From Paenibacillus sp. Soil522 (GTDB taxonomy: Bacteria > Bacillota > Bacilli > Paenibacillales > Paenibacillaceae): DNA of 64,000 bases. The DNA lies in assembly GCF_001428245.1 (NCBI RefSeq), contig NZ_LMRV01000030.1, positions 46,898-110,897 on the forward strand. The letters are read 5' to 3'. Each line of letters opens with the position of its first letter. Position 1 is the first letter of the stretch. Position numbers and translations under genes: made by a program. The notes beneath the pieces are model-generated. The model saw nothing but the letters and a program-made list of their open reading frames with translations, searched no databases and had not been told where the DNA came from. Of this stretch, positions 25,788-39,787 are shown piece after piece.

Positions 25788-26267
25788 TTATCGCGCGACC
25801 TTCTGCTTCTCGCGCAAGGCACGCTGGATATCGCGCTGAGCATCACGCTTAGCGGCCGTATCCCGTTTATCGTATTGCTTCTTACCTTTACCAAGTCCAA
25901 TCAACAGCTTCGCATATCCGTTGCGCACATAAATCTTCAAAGGCACGATCGCATAGCCTTCTTGCTTGGACAAACCAAACAGCTTATGAATCTGAGCCTT
26001 ATGCATTAAGAGCTTGCGGGCTCGCGTTGGATCAGAGGGATTATGAATATTCCCTTGCTCAAACGGACTGATGTGCATGTTGTGTATGAACATTTCACCG
26101 TTACGAATGGTTGCAAACGCATCACTAATGTTCGCGCGGCCATTGCGAAGCGATTTAATTTCCGTACCCAGCAGCACCATGCCTGCTTCGAACGTTTCCT
26201 CAATGAAATAGTCATGGGAAGCCTTCTTGTTCTGGGCGAGCTGCTTGCCGTCACTTTTCTTACCCAT
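25788..26267 (-). CDS. smpB: SsrA-binding protein SmpB
   Basis: A 159-residue RNA-binding protein that carries tmRNA to stalled ribosomes. It shows the family pattern [41 protein letters not shown] and the basic tail [17 protein letters not shown] that is needed in the ribosomal A site. GAGGTG lies 6 bases before ATG 26267; a GTG nine bases earlier is inside that site. ssrA follows 269 bases downstream; that gap holds the ssrA promoter region, which I cannot define exactly. Confidence 0.95.
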   Translation of the reverse strand: MGKKSDGKQLAQNKKASHDYFIEETFEAGMVLLGTEIKSLRNGRANISDAFATIRNGEMFIHNMHISPFEQGNIHNPSDPTRARKLLMHKAQIHKLFGLSKQEGYAIVPLKIYVRNGYAKLLIGLGKGKKQYDKRDTAAKRDAQRDIQRALREKQKVAR

Positions 26268-26404
26268 GCTAGTCACCTCGGCTTATTTAAGCTAAAATAG
26301 TTGTTGCACGCATTCTGGTGTTCATTGTAACAACTTTAGGAACGGAAATCAAGGCTGCGGTTGAATGATTCTCTAGACATCCGATGCCAAAAAGGAGAAT
26401 TCTC

Positions 26405-27133
26405 ATGCTGCTTGAAATCATTGCTACCACTGCCGATGAAGCGGTTACAGCCGCTTTGCACGGAGCTGACCGCGTAGAGCTTATCTCGGCCTTCGACCAA
26501 GGTGGTCTAACCCCTCATGAAGCCGTTACGATTCCGGTGATTGATGCGCTTAAACGGCTCGAACAATCAGATGACGCATCTGTTTCCAAAATAATTCCCG
26601 TACATGCGATGGTCAGGCCGCACAGCAAATCCTTCGTATACGATAAAGCGGATCTTAACGTCATGACCGCTCAAATAAAAAGAATGCGTTTATTAGGAAT
26701 TCATGCATTCGTTCTGGGCACTTTGTGGCCTAATGGTATGATTGATACCGATTCATTAGAGAGACTATTAGAGGCTGCCGGAGACCGTCCGGTCACCTTT
26801 CACCGGGCATTTGATAAAGCTGCCGATCAAGAAGCCGCTTTATCCACTCTTACCCGGTATCCGCAGATCAAATGGGTGCTGACCTCCGGAGGAAAGCCAA
26901 GCGCGCCTCAGGCTGTAGACCAAATCAGCCGATTGATCGAGCTAAGTAAAGGACATGCTGTCACAATTATGCCTGGCAGCGGATTAACGATATCCTCCTT
27001 GCCTGCTTTCGTTCATGCAACGGGAGCACGCGCCGTTCATCTTGGAACCGGCGTAAGAACCGGCGGAATAGATGCTCCTATCGATGGTGCACTTGTACGG
27101 CAAGCCCGTCTTTCTCTTGATTTATTCCAATAA
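26405..27133 (+). CDS. cutC: CutC family protein
   Basis: A 242-residue TIM-barrel protein of the CutC family, historically tied to copper homeostasis but of uncertain role in Gram-positives. Motifs: MLLEIIATTADEAVTAALHGADRVEL, VHAMVRPHSKSFVY, PVTFHRAFDKA and VLTSGGKPSA. AAGGAG lies 8 bases before ATG 26405. It is the only plus-strand gene between smpB and csp, interrupting the usual secG-rnr-smpB-ssrA run. Confidence 0.9.
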   Translation: MLLEIIATTADEAVTAALHGADRVELISAFDQGGLTPHEAVTIPVIDALKRLEQSDDASVSKIIPVHAMVRPHSKSFVYDKADLNVMTAQIKRMRLLGIHAFVLGTLWPNGMIDTDSLERLLEAAGDRPVTFHRAFDKAADQEAALSTLTRYPQIKWVLTSGGKPSAPQAVDQISRLIELSKGHAVTIMPGSGLTISSLPAFVHATGARAVHLGTGVRTGGIDAPIDGALVRQARLSLDLFQ

Positions 27134-27174
27134 AAATACAAATCCTAATTAAATAGCCCATCCTCATTCGGATA

Positions 27175-27215
27175 CAAAAAAACCGCCCTCAACCCGTAAG
27201 GTTAAAGGCGGTTTT
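27175..27215. terminator. terminator between convergent cutC and csp
   Basis: AACCGCC pairs with GGCGGTT, with an inner AACC/GGTT stem and A/T runs on both sides. Confidence 0.85.
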
Positions 27216-27233
27216 GTCAACGTTCTTAAGCTA

Positions 27234-27434
27234 TTACAGCTTTACAACGTTTTCTGCTTGTGGTCCACGGTTGCCTTGAACAACGTTAAATTCTACGCGT
27301 TGTCCTTCTTCAAGAGTTTTGAAACCTTCGCCAGTGATTGCGGAGAAGTGTACGAATACATCGTTGCCGCCTTCAACTTCGATAAAACCGAAACCTTTTT
27401 CTGCGTTAAACCATTTAACTGTACCTTGTTGCAT
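27234..27434 (-). CDS. cold-shock protein (CspA/CspB family)
   Basis: A 66-residue single OB-fold RNA chaperone. The RNP1 motif KGFGFIEV and RNP2 motif VFVHFSAI are intact, with the usual [17 protein letters not shown] end. The ribosome binding site TTGGAGG precedes the ATG. The 160 or so bases upstream are AT-rich and include CACATTGGAAAGGG..CCCTTTTCAATATGTG, a long inverted repeat (27499-27547) that could form a leader hairpin, as in cold-regulated csp mRNAs. Confidence 0.95.
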   Translation of the reverse strand: MQQGTVKWFNAEKGFGFIEVEGGNDVFVHFSAITGEGFKTLEEGQRVEFNVVQGNRGPQAENVVKL

Positions 27435-27692
27435 GTGTAAAAACCTCCAAAAAAATAATATTAATATGCGCCTGGTTTGTCTTTAAACAAAAAATTCACA
27501 CATTGGAAAGGGTTTCATGACTATAATGACACCCTTTTCAATATGTGAATTCAGGTTCATATTATCGATTGATTTGAGTGTACTATACCCAGAATTAAAA
27601 AGCAAGCGACGAGCTTAAATATATTTTCCCATTTTGCCCAGAACACGGCGACTCCCAATTATTCCATAGTTCGGAAATCGCCGCCCCTATTT

Positions 27693-30560
27693 TTATTTAC
27701 GTTTTTTGCGGACAAAAGCAGCTGTAGCGTTTCCGCCGCCTCCGCCCTTCTTCTTCCGCTTGCTCTTTCCAAGGCCGCCGCCGCTGTCATCGGGGCTAGG
27801 AGAATCTGAGCTCCGGCCGCCATTAAACACACCGCTCTGCGACGTATTCTTCCGCTTCGCGCCACCGCTGCTATCGCTCCGCCGGTTCCCGGATGCTCCG
27901 CGGCCATTGCCGCCTGGCCCGCCGCTGCTGCGGATGGGCAGGCCCCACATATCCGTGCGCGCACCGCTGCCGCGCGGCTGCTCACTGCCTTGGCCCGGCG
28001 GCAAATCCGCCTCTTGCCCCGGCCCACGCTCCGCCGGCGCATTCCCGCCGTCGTTCACGCCACCCCTGCCGCGCCGCTTGCTTCGACCGCGATCGCTATC
28101 AGGTGCATCGAGCCGCCACGGATTCGCTTGCTCGACAATACCAATGCCGTCTCCGCCACGGTCCGCGCCTCCGCCGCCAAATCCACCCCGGCCAGCGCCG
28201 GCTTTGCCGCCTCGGCTTTTTCCGCCCGCGCCGGCACCTCGCTCGCTTCTTCCGCCTCGGCCGCCACTGCTATCTGCACCTTGCCTATTTCCGCCTTTGC
28301 CGCCTCTGCCGCGGTCTCCGAATCCACCTCGGGCGTCGCCGGGCTTGCCGCGCTTTTTACCGCCGTTAGCGCCATCGCTCGGTACTCCCTTATAGCCGCC
28401 GCGCGGCTTCATATCGACAAGCTCAAAGTCGATCGTATGCTCCGTCATGCTGACGCGTGTTACGCGAATCTTAACTTCATCGCCGATCCGGTACACCTTA
28501 GAAGTACGCTCTCCGACCAAAATCATATGCTGCTCGTGGAAATTGTAGTAATCATCCGACATATCGCTCAAACGAATCAAGCCCTCGACTGAATTATCCA
28601 ATTCGATAAACATGCCAAAGCTCGTAACGCTGCTAATAATGCCTTCGAACTCTTCCCCAACCTTATCGAGCATGAACTCGCATTTTTTCAGCTGATCCGT
28701 ATCGCGCTCCGCATCAACCGCCACCCGCTCGCGTTCCGATGATTGCTGCGCAATATCCGGCATCCGTGCAGAGAGCGCTTCATGGCGCGCTTCCGTCAAT
28801 TGGCCGCCGCCATCCAGCACCTCGCGCATGACCCGGTGTATGACTAAATCGGGATAACGGCGGATCGGCGATGTAAAGTGTGAATAAAACTCAGCTGCCA
28901 GACCAAAATGCCCTAAGCTCTCCGCGTCGTATTTGGCCTGCTTCATCGAACGTAGCATAACGGTCGAAATAACGGTCGCTTCCTTCGTACCGCGAATTTC
29001 CTCCAGCAGCGTCTGCAATGCCTTCGGATGAACCGAATTGCCTTTACCCTTCACCACATAACCAAAATTCGCAGCAAACTGCACGAAATTGAGCAGCTTC
29101 TCTTGATTTGGGTCCTCATGGATCCGGTAAAGAAACGGAACGCGCAGCCAATGGAAATGCTCGGCTACCGTCTCATTCGCCACCAGCATGAATTCTTCAA
29201 TAATTTGTTCGGCTACCGAACGTTCCCGTTTAATGATATCGACCGCTTTGCCGTTCTCATCAACGATGACCTTCGATTCCTGGAAGTCAAAATCGATTGC
29301 GCCGCGCTTCATCCGCTTCGAACGAAGATGCATAGCCAACTCTTCCATCATCCCGAACATATCAAGAAGGCCGGCATACCGCTCCTTGAGCTCCGTTTGC
29401 GGCTCTTCTTCCGTAGCCGTCAAAATATTCTTAACATTTGTATAAGTCATACGTTCTGTTGTACGGATCACGCTCGTAAACACATCATGGCGCACGCGCT
29501 TCAAGGAATTCGCATCAAATTCCATTTCGCAAGAGAGTGTTAGCCGGTCAACCTGCGGATTTAGGGAGCAAATGCCGTTCGACAAACGATGCGGCAGCAT
29601 CGGAATGACGCGGTCAACCAAATAAACGCTGCACCCGCGCCTGTATGCTTCCTGGTCAAGCTCTGAATTTTCCTTCACATAGTAGCCGACATCCGCAATA
29701 TGTACACCAAGCAAGTAGTTGCCATTCTCCAGCCGCTTTACATGCACCGCATCGTCAAGATCCTTTGCATCCTCGCCATCAATCGTTACGATAGTTTCAC
29801 CGCGCAGGTCCCGTCTGCCCTGTTTTATAATTTCTTCGTCTGTGATGGAATCGGGCGCTGCTTCAGCCTCGCGCATTACTTCATCAGGAAAGCCCTCCGG
29901 CAGCTGATGCTTGCGAATAATCGACAAAATGTCGACGCCGGGATCATTCTTATGTCCTAAAATTTCGACAATTTCCCCCTCGGCAGCAGAACGGCCCTCA
30001 GGATACGACACAATTTTTACGACGACCTTTTGGCCGGTAACAGCTCCTTGATAGCCGCCCTTCGGTATGAAAATATCCCGGTTAATCCGTTTATCATCCG
30101 GAACGACGAAAGCGTACGCCTCATGATCCTCGAACGTTCCGACGATTTGCGTGACGGCACGCTCAACGATCCGGACAACCTCGCCCTCCATCCGTCCGCC
30201 ATGCTCGCTTCTCGAAGTGACGCGAACGAGGATGATATCGCCGTTCATCGCGCTCTTCAAGTCATTCGCATGTAAATACACATCGCCATGATCCTTCTCA
30301 TCCGGAATCAGGAAGCCAAAGCCCTTCGCATGCGATTGCAGCTTGCCCCGCAAAAGGTTCATTCGTTCCGGTACACCGTAATGATCATTTGGTGTTCGAA
30401 TGATTTTCCCCTCATCCTCGAGCTTATTCAGCATTTTAAGGAAATCCTTGAACTCCGCTGCGTCTTCAATACCAAAATGCTTCTCAAGCTCCTGGTAATT
30501 CATCGGCTTATAAGCCGTCTCTCTCATAAAATCAAGCAGATCCTGCTCGTTAATGGCCAT
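27693..30560 (-). CDS. rnr: ribonuclease R with a 236-residue Arg/Gly-rich tail
   Basis: A 3'-5' exoribonuclease that degrades structured RNA and works with tmRNA-SmpB. Order: winged helix (1-70), cold-shock domains (about 75-225), RNB catalytic domain (about 255-590, with [14 protein letters not shown] holding the metal-binding Asp cluster), and S1 domain (about 635-715). From residue 720 to 955 a low-complexity tail follows, rich in RGG, GGKRG and Ser, ending in a Lys cluster (KRKKK...RKKRK) and holding two Trp motifs (NPWRL, DMWGLPI). Usual RNase R is about 700-820 residues. GAGGAG precedes ATG 30560. The tail DNA is much richer in GC than its neighbours. Confidence 0.95.
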   Translation of the reverse strand: MAINEQDLLDFMRETAYKPMNYQELEKHFGIEDAAEFKDFLKMLNKLEDEGKIIRTPNDHYGVPERMNLLRGKLQSHAKGFGFLIPDEKDHGDVYLHANDLKSAMNGDIILVRVTSRSEHGGRMEGEVVRIVERAVTQIVGTFEDHEAYAFVVPDDKRINRDIFIPKGGYQGAVTGQKVVVKIVSYPEGRSAAEGEIVEILGHKNDPGVDILSIIRKHQLPEGFPDEVMREAEAAPDSITDEEIIKQGRRDLRGETIVTIDGEDAKDLDDAVHVKRLENGNYLLGVHIADVGYYVKENSELDQEAYRRGCSVYLVDRVIPMLPHRLSNGICSLNPQVDRLTLSCEMEFDANSLKRVRHDVFTSVIRTTERMTYTNVKNILTATEEEPQTELKERYAGLLDMFGMMEELAMHLRSKRMKRGAIDFDFQESKVIVDENGKAVDIIKRERSVAEQIIEEFMLVANETVAEHFHWLRVPFLYRIHEDPNQEKLLNFVQFAANFGYVVKGKGNSVHPKALQTLLEEIRGTKEATVISTVMLRSMKQAKYDAESLGHFGLAAEFYSHFTSPIRRYPDLVIHRVMREVLDGGGQLTEARHEALSARMPDIAQQSSERERVAVDAERDTDQLKKCEFMLDKVGEEFEGIISSVTSFGMFIELDNSVEGLIRLSDMSDDYYNFHEQHMILVGERTSKVYRIGDEVKIRVTRVSMTEHTIDFELVDMKPRGGYKGVPSDGANGGKKRGKPGDARGGFGDRGRGGKGGNRQGADSSGGRGGRSERGAGAGGKSRGGKAGAGRGGFGGGGADRGGDGIGIVEQANPWRLDAPDSDRGRSKRRGRGGVNDGGNAPAERGPGQEADLPPGQGSEQPRGSGARTDMWGLPIRSSGGPGGNGRGASGNRRSDSSGGAKRKNTSQSGVFNGGRSSDSPSPDDSGGGLGKSKRKKKGGGGGNATAAFVRKKRK

Positions 30561-30687
30561 AATTGTTTTTCTCCTCGCAAACCTGTCCAAATACTATAGT
30601 GTCGCCTGCAACAGGTTGATAGATTATCATATAACATGTAGTATACACGAAATAGCTGTCGCGCATCCGCGAATATGATGAAAATAC

Positions 30688-30715
30688 AAAAAAAGCGAGG
30701 AATATCCTCGCTTTC
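30688..30715 (-). terminator. terminator after secG
   Basis: AAAGCGAGGA and TCCTCGCTTT form the stem; an A-run supplies the T-tract on the minus strand. Confidence 0.85.
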
Positions 30716-30729
30716 TGCATGTGTATCGG

Positions 30730-30966
30730 TTATTGTTTTACGAAGTAAGAAACAACAAGCGCCAATATGAAGAAGCCAACTGCAAGAACAACTGTCAAAC
30801 GCTGCAAGAACAAATCCAAACCGCGCGCCTTCTGTTTGCCGAACAGGTGCTCAGCGCCGCCCGTAATAGCCCCGGACAAGCCTGCACTCTTACCCTTTTG
30901 CAGCAAAACGACAGCAATCAGGCCGACAGAAAATATAGCGAGCACGATCTTCAATAAGATTTCCAT
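30730..30966 (-). CDS. secG: preprotein translocase subunit SecG
   Basis: A 78-residue two-helix subunit of the SecYEG channel. Helix 1 is about residues 3-22, followed by the conserved [23 protein letters not shown] loop, and helix 2 is about 55-75. GGAGGTGG precedes the ATG. It starts the classic secG-rnr-smpB-ssrA neighbourhood. Confidence 0.95.
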   Translation of the reverse strand: MEILLKIVLAIFSVGLIAVVLLQKGKSAGLSGAITGGAEHLFGKQKARGLDLFLQRLTVVLAVGFFILALVVSYFVKQ

Positions 30967-31125
30967 TTATTCCACCTCCAGCATAGGAGCTCCGTAAAAA
31001 CACGTAAATTGAGTTTACCATAGCTGGGCGCTAATTACAATAGGACAACCCGCAGATCGGTCAATTACGAAAATCCATGCGCCTTCAAATATTGATAATT
31101 GTTTTACGAGCAAGCGTAAACGGCT

Positions 31126-31209
31126 GTCGCCGTCCTTTGGCGGCAACAACTCGTTTCGCGGTGAAATATAAGCTTATTTATAAATGTGAAACTTATAAAT
31201 TCTTATATT
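31126..31209. repeat. two adjacent intergenic hairpins, possible dispersed repeat
   Basis: GTCGCC..GGCGGC (31126-31144) and AATATAAG...TTTATAA / TTATAAAT..CTTATATT (31165-31209) form two hairpins in the 310-base gap between secG and eno. The second is AT-only except its loop. No gene is seen in the gap. The style suggests a dispersed Paenibacillus-type repeat or an RNA element; unproven. Confidence 0.5.
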
Positions 31210-31211
31210 TT

Positions 31212-31248
31212 AAAAAAAGAAGGGAATGCCCATAGGGCACACCCTTCT
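31212..31248 (-). terminator. terminator of the glycolytic operon
   Basis: AGAAGGG/CCCTTCT with inner TGCCC/GGGCA; the A-run at 31212-31218 gives the minus-strand T-tract. Confidence 0.85.
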
Positions 31249-31271
31249 CGAAAAGCCGCTAACGCGTCTTA

Positions 31272-34126
<2,855 letters not shown>

Positions 34127-34127
34127 C

Positions 34128-34886
34128 TTACTTGGCCCCCTCGACCAGTGCAATATAGGATGCAGGCTCAAGGCTGGCGCCGCCTACAAGTGCGCCGTCG
34201 ATGTCGGCTTGACCCAAGTACTCAGCTACATTATTAGGCTTCACGCTGCCGCCGTATTGGATACGAACAGCATCTGCAGTCGCTTGATCATAAAGACCTG
34301 CAACAACGCTGCGGATGTAACCGATCACGTCTTGTGCATCCTCGGAAGTTGACGATTTGCCAGTTCCAATTGCCCAGATTGGCTCGTATGCAATGACGAC
34401 TTCAGCCGCTTGTGCCGCGGAAACGCCTTGGAAAGCCGCTTCTGTTTGCACTTTACATACATCCTTCGTTTGTCCTGCTTCACGCTCTTCCAGCTTCTCG
34501 CCTACGCAGACGATCGGCAGCAAGCCGTTTTTAAACGAAGCGTGAACTTTCTTGTTTACGATCTCGTCCGACTCCGCAAAATAAGCGCGGCGCTCGGAAT
34601 GACCGATAATAACATATTTCACGCCAAGATCCTTCAGCATAACGCCGCTGATTTCACCTGTAAATGCGCCGTTGTCTTCAAAGTGAACGTTTTGCGCTCC
34701 GATTGCGATTGAAGTGCCCTTTGCTGCTTCTACAAGCGCCGGAAGCGCCGTGAAAGGCGCGCAGATCACGCTCTCTACACCGTCAACCTCAGCCTTGCCT
34801 TTAACTTCGGTGAAAAATGTTACAGCCTCGGATACCGTTTTGAACATTTTCCAGTTACCTGCAATAATCGGTTTTCTAGTACTCAT
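34128..34886 (-). CDS. tpiA: triosephosphate isomerase
   Basis: Interconverts dihydroxyacetone phosphate and glyceraldehyde-3-phosphate. 252 residues, with AGNWKMFK (substrate Lys), [11 protein letters not shown] (catalytic His) and [15 protein letters not shown] (catalytic Glu and mobile loop). Typical operon position between pgk and gpmI. Confidence 0.98.
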   Translation of the reverse strand: MSTRKPIIAGNWKMFKTVSEAVTFFTEVKGKAEVDGVESVICAPFTALPALVEAAKGTSIAIGAQNVHFEDNGAFTGEISGVMLKDLGVKYVIIGHSERRAYFAESDEIVNKKVHASFKNGLLPIVCVGEKLEEREAGQTKDVCKVQTEAAFQGVSAAQAAEVVIAYEPIWAIGTGKSSTSEDAQDVIGYIRSVVAGLYDQATADAVRIQYGGSVKPNNVAEYLGQADIDGALVGGASLEPASYIALVEGAK

Positions 34887-34925
34887 GCGTAAACCTCCTC
34901 GTTTGATTCATTTATGGTAAAGCTA

Positions 34926-36110
34926 TTATTTATCGTTAAGCGCTACAACGCCAGGAAGAACTTTACCTTCCATAAACTCTAGGGAAGCGCCGCCGCCTGT
35001 AGAGATGAAATCCATTTTGTCAGCCAGTCCGAATTTCTCAGCTGCTGCAGCCGAATCGCCGCCGCCGATTACCGTGTAGCCAGTTGTTTCAGCACATGCT
35101 TGAGCAACCGCTATCGTACCATGCGCAAAAGGCTCAATTTCGAATACGCCCATTGGTCCGTTCCATACGACCAGCTTGGAGTTTTTGATCACGTTAGCAT
35201 AAAGCTCACGCGTTTTAGGTCCGATGTCGATGCCTTCCCAATCAGCAGGGATGCCGTCAACGTCAACGATTTGCGTGTTGGCATTCGCGCTGAAATCGTC
35301 CGTTACAACAACATCAACCGGGATTAAGAAGTTTTTGCCGAGCTTCTTCGCTTTTTCTATGAACTCAAGCGCCAAATCAAGCTTGCTGTTATCAACAAGT
35401 GATTTGCCGATTTCATGGCCTTGTGCTTTGAAGAAAGTATAAGACAAGCCGCCGCCGATAATCACATTGTCTGCAATTTCCAACATTTTGTCGATAACCG
35501 CGATTTTGTCTTTTACTTTGGAACCGCCAACGATTGCTGTGAAAGGACGCTCTGGGTTGTTAAGCGCCTTGCCCAGCACCTCAAGCTCTCTCTCCATAAG
35601 CAGACCCGATACAGCCGGCAGGATATGCGCAATGCCTTCAGTCGATGCGTGAGCGCGGTGTGCGGCGCCGAATGCGTCGTTAACGAACAGATCAGCTAGC
35701 TTAGCGAAAGCTTTCGCCAGTTCCGGATCATTCTTCTCTTCGCCTTCGTAGAAACGCACGTTTTCAAGCAGCAGCACATCTCCGTTGTTAAGTGCCGCAA
35801 CTTGCGCTTCAACCGTTTCGCCGATTGCTTCGTTCGCTTTCGTTACCTGCTTGCCGAGCAGCTCGGACAGACGCACTGCGGAAGCCGTGTGACGAAGCTC
35901 TTCGACTACTTGACCATTCGGGCGGCCCAAGTGGCTTGCAAGAATAACTTTAGCGCCTTTTTCAATCAAGAAGTTGATCGTAGGAAGCGTTTCACGAATT
36001 CGTTTGTCATCCGTAATTTTACCGTCCTCGAGCGGCACGTTGAAATCAACGCGAACAAATACCCGTTTACCAGCTAGTTCTGCTACATCACGTACACTTT
36101 TCTTATTCAT
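34926..36110 (-). CDS. pgk: phosphoglycerate kinase
   Basis: Makes ATP from 1,3-bisphosphoglycerate. 394 residues, with [41 protein letters not shown] and [13 protein letters not shown]. The start is ATG 36110 (a TTG precedes it), 9 bases behind GGGAGG. Confidence 0.98.
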   Translation of the reverse strand: MNKKSVRDVAELAGKRVFVRVDFNVPLEDGKITDDKRIRETLPTINFLIEKGAKVILASHLGRPNGQVVEELRHTASAVRLSELLGKQVTKANEAIGETVEAQVAALNNGDVLLLENVRFYEGEEKNDPELAKAFAKLADLFVNDAFGAAHRAHASTEGIAHILPAVSGLLMERELEVLGKALNNPERPFTAIVGGSKVKDKIAVIDKMLEIADNVIIGGGLSYTFFKAQGHEIGKSLVDNSKLDLALEFIEKAKKLGKNFLIPVDVVVTDDFSANANTQIVDVDGIPADWEGIDIGPKTRELYANVIKNSKLVVWNGPMGVFEIEPFAHGTIAVAQACAETTGYTVIGGGDSAAAAEKFGLADKMDFISTGGGASLEFMEGKVLPGVVALNDK

Positions 36111-36233
36111 CAATGAAACCTCCCGGAAAATTGTTATGGAAAGGTATAAATATAAGACTACAAAAAAAAGAAGGGCGCTCCTTCAAAGAAGAAACGCCCC
36201 CATGATTCACGACTCCTAGAAGCCGCAAATCAA

Positions 36234-36269
36234 GGACTTTAGCTCCGCATGCGCGAGAGGCCAAAGTCC
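36234..36269 (-). other. intergenic hairpin between gap and pgk
   Basis: GGACTTT pairs with AAAGTCC around a GC-rich inner part, in the 174-base gap after gap. A second small stem (GGGCG/CGCCC) lies at 36173-36200. It may partly terminate or mark an mRNA processing point that sets gap expression above the rest. Confidence 0.5.
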
Positions 36270-36284
36270 GTCCGCCTTCTTTGC

Positions 36285-37292
<1,008 letters not shown>

Positions 37293-37405
37293 TTATTTCC
37301 TCCTAAGCGTTTTTAAAAGATTAATATATATATTTCAAGATGTTTTGCTGCGGACATAGCTAGCCCACTTGCAAATCATCATGATTCCTCATTGCTTGTT
37401 GCTGC

Positions 37406-38443
37406 TTAATCCTTCTCTAGCTCGATCAAGGCGACAATTTCCAGTGCTGCCGCTTCATCGGTAATGAGCACGTCATTGTGTCCAAAGCGCATAATCGCCG
37501 CTATAGCCTCGCCTTTGCTCTTGCCGCCGGCTATGCCTATAACAACTTCAGTTTTAACAATATCCTCGAGTCGTAACCCTACCGTCTGCATTTTGTGCAC
37601 GACAGCGCCTTTGCGGTCAAAATAAAATCCGAACGACTCTGCAAGCGCACCTTCAGCTTCCATAGCGTCGATGATCTCACGGTCCAGCCGTCTGCGTCTT
37701 GCCATTACGATAGCATCCCCGATTCCGTGTACAACGATGCGGGCACTGCGAATGACATCCACAACTTCCCGAATATTGGGCTCCTGCATAATGGACGCGA
37801 ACGCTTCCTCGCCTAGATGATCCGGTACGTGCAGAAGCCTGTACTGCGCTCCTGTGCGCTTCGCCATCATGGAAGCAATGGTATTGGCTTGATAATCCAA
37901 GCTCTCGCCAAGTCCGCCCCTAGCTGGTACAAAAAAATTCGTCTTCAGCTGCGTGGAACTGGATATTTGATTCGAAAGCTGCGCAATTGTCGTTCCGCCA
38001 GTAACCGCCACAACGTCATTAGGCTGCATTACCTTAGTGAGCACCTGACATCCCGCACGGCCCAGCTCCCGCTTCGTCTGAGCGGAGACTTCAGAATCGC
38101 CGGCTACAATAATGACCTGCGACAGTCCGTAATGGCTGCGTATTCTTTCCTCCAGCTCGGATAGTCCGAACATGGTCTTGTAGAAAGGCTCAAGCTGTTC
38201 TAATAAAAACTTGCCTGAATCGCTAATTCGCATGCCCCCTGAATGGATCTCGAGCAGTCCTTGCGTTTTCAGAAAATCGGTCTCCGCCCGAAGCACCCGC
38301 TCCGTCATCGATAATGCCGACGCCAACGTTCGACGCCCGATTAAATCCGACAGCATTACCTGGTGCAGAATCGAATACCGTTTCTTCATGACATCGAGCA
38401 GATCCGGCACAAGCTGCTGCTGCAGTTCAACGATCTGACGCAT
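37406..38443 (-). CDS. cggR: central glycolytic genes regulator CggR
   Basis: SorC/DeoR-type repressor of the operon it heads; fructose-1,6-bisphosphate releases it from DNA in B. subtilis. 345 residues: N-terminal helix-turn-helix (residues 15-75, ...RRTLASALSMTERVLRAE), then a sugar-phosphate-binding domain (VVAVTGGTTIAQLSNQ and GIAGGKSKGEAIAAIMR). Its operator is recognisable 52-86 bases upstream. Confidence 0.95.
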   Translation of the reverse strand: MRQIVELQQQLVPDLLDVMKKRYSILHQVMLSDLIGRRTLASALSMTERVLRAETDFLKTQGLLEIHSGGMRISDSGKFLLEQLEPFYKTMFGLSELEERIRSHYGLSQVIIVAGDSEVSAQTKRELGRAGCQVLTKVMQPNDVVAVTGGTTIAQLSNQISSSTQLKTNFFVPARGGLGESLDYQANTIASMMAKRTGAQYRLLHVPDHLGEEAFASIMQEPNIREVVDVIRSARIVVHGIGDAIVMARRRRLDREIIDAMEAEGALAESFGFYFDRKGAVVHKMQTVGLRLEDIVKTEVVIGIAGGKSKGEAIAAIMRFGHNDVLITDEAAALEIVALIELEKD

Positions 38444-38494
38444 CTCTCATCCTTCACTCCATCGGCCTACAGCGTATTCGGTTTAAATATGCTG

Positions 38495-38529
38495 GACTCA
38501 TTATGTCCCACATCTCCATTTCAAGTCCC
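38495..38529 (-). promoter_or_regulatory. CggR operator
   Basis: On the minus strand the pattern is GGGAC-N6-TGGA-N5-GGGAC-N6-AGTC, the same spacing as the B. subtilis operator (CGGGAC-N6-TGTC-N4, twice). The second half-sites are degenerate. It lies between the promoter and cggR, as in B. subtilis. Confidence 0.75.
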
Positions 38530-38650
38530 ACCTTTATTTTATCGGAAATATTTAATTGAAGCAATAGCCGTTTTTCATTTGAAAACGGTTTCCGTCACAT
38601 TTTTCACAAAATTAATTTTTGAATTGATCTTGCTTTCACAACTATAATAG

Positions 38651-38679
38651 CATATAATAAATTTTGCGACTATTTTCAA
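38651..38679 (-). promoter_or_regulatory. candidate sigma-A promoter of cggR
   Basis: Minus strand TTGAAA (38674-38679), a 17-base spacer, then TATATG (38651-38656). The region is AT-rich. The -10 is imperfect and alternatives exist nearby. Confidence 0.45.
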
Positions 38680-38776
38680 ATATAAGATGGTATAGGTTTC
38701 AATCTAAATTAGGCTTATATTACATCGTAAAACGTTAGCCTAACCATCAAGGATGGCTTTAGCCGTTTATGATTGT

Positions 38777-38851
38777 GCGCCCGTGGTCCAATGGATATGA
38801 CGCAGCCCTCCGAAGGCTGAGATCTAGGTTCGATTCCTTGCGGGCGCGCCA
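38777..38851 (+). tRNA. tRNA-Arg (CCG)
   Basis: A 75-base cloverleaf. Acceptor GCGCCCG pairs with CGGGCGC, the anticodon loop CUCCGAA carries CCG (reads CGG), the T-arm has GGTTCGATTCC and the CCA is encoded. Confidence 0.95.
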
Positions 38852-38900
38852 CAACACTTCCTAGCCTTTTAAGCTCGCAACTCCTATCATGATACATACT

Positions 38901-38931
38901 AACCGTTCCTATACGCTGGAACGGTTTTTTT
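38901..38931 (+). terminator. terminator of tRNA-Arg
   Basis: AACCGTTCC and GGAACGGTT form the stem, followed by seven T. Confidence 0.9.
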
Positions 38932-38950
38932 ATTTCGATTAAAGGACTCG

Positions 38951-38990
38951 TTTGACTATCTTTGACTTTTGACTTTTCATCCGTTATTAT
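38951..38990 (+). promoter_or_regulatory. CtsR box overlapping the clpP promoter
   Basis: TTTGACT-ATC-TTTGACT (38951-38967) is a perfect CtsR heptad repeat; a third TTTGACT follows at 38968-38974. The -35 TTGACT (38962-38967), a 17-base spacer and -10 TATTAT (38985-38990) make a good sigma-A promoter that CtsR would cover. Confidence 0.88.
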
Positions 38991-39035
38991 GAGAATACGA
39001 TTTAACCATTCATTGTTTTGAGGAGGGGGCTTACG

Positions 39036-39626
39036 TTGGATATGAATTTCGTTCCTATGGTTATTGAGCAAAACAATCGGGGTGAGCGTGCGTATGACAT
39101 TTACTCTCGCCTATTGAAAGATCGCATTATTTTTCTAGGATCAGGTGTAAATGACGTGGTGGCCAACTCCATCATTGCTCAATTGCTTTTCCTGGCTGCA
39201 GACGATCCTGAGAAAGACATTTCACTTTATATTAACAGCCCAGGCGGTTCGATTACGGCAGGCATGGCTATCTACGATACGATGCAATACATTAAACCGG
39301 ACGTGTCCACTATTTGTGTCGGCATGGCCGCTTCCATGGGTGCCTTCCTGCTAACTGCAGGCGCTATAGGTAAACGATACGCGCTTCCAAACAGCGAAGT
39401 AATGATTCACCAGCCGCTCGGCGGCGCAGAAGGTCAAGCAAGCGATATCGCTATTCGCGCGAAACGCATCCTGGGTATGCGCGACAAGCTGAACGGCATC
39501 TTGGCAGAGCGCAGCGGACAGCCGCTTGAGCGCATCGAGAAAGATACCGACCGCGATTACTTCATGAGCGCGGAAGAAGCGAGAGCATACGGTCTTGTCG
39601 ATAAGGTTATTGAGAAGCTGGCATAA
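39036..39626 (+). CDS. clpP: ATP-dependent Clp protease proteolytic subunit
   Basis: Serine protease chamber that works with ClpC and ClpX, including on tmRNA-tagged proteins. It has 196 residues from TTG 39036, or 194 from ATG 39042. I chose TTG because GGAGG lies 9 bases before it but 15 before the ATG. Catalytic residues: Ser in [13 protein letters not shown], His in [10 protein letters not shown], and Asp in the DRDYFMS region. It stands alone behind a CtsR-box promoter, so heat and protein stress should induce it. Confidence 0.96.
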   Translation: MDMNFVPMVIEQNNRGERAYDIYSRLLKDRIIFLGSGVNDVVANSIIAQLLFLAADDPEKDISLYINSPGGSITAGMAIYDTMQYIKPDVSTICVGMAASMGAFLLTAGAIGKRYALPNSEVMIHQPLGGAEGQASDIAIRAKRILGMRDKLNGILAERSGQPLERIEKDTDRDYFMSAEEARAYGLVDKVIEKLA

Positions 39627-39653
39627 TCGCTTATAGAAACTTAAAGCAAAAAA

Positions 39654-39690
39654 AGAGCAGGCCGGAGACAACTCCAGGCCTGCTCTTTTT
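39654..39690 (+). terminator. terminator of clpP
   Basis: AGAGCAGGCC and GGCCTGCTCT form a 10-base stem followed by a T-run. Confidence 0.9.
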
Positions 39691-39726
39691 TTGCTCAATT
39701 ATACAAGCTCTAATGCGCCTCACACA

Positions 39727-39755
39727 CAAAAAAAAGAGCTGCCGCCGCAAGCTCT
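39727..39755 (-). terminator. terminator of the rapZ-yvcK-whiA-HPr unit
   Basis: AGAGCT pairs with AGCTCT; the A8 run provides the minus-strand T-tract. Confidence 0.75.
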
Positions 39756-39787
39756 ATGCGAACCTGCGTGACTTCTCCCCTTCTGCA

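Noticed and set aside
27706..28592. Long plus-strand open frames rich in Pro, Arg and Ala opposite the rnr tail
   Set aside because: They mirror the GC-rich Gly/Arg tail of RNase R; no ribosome binding site, no domain, and rnr is clearly the coding strand.
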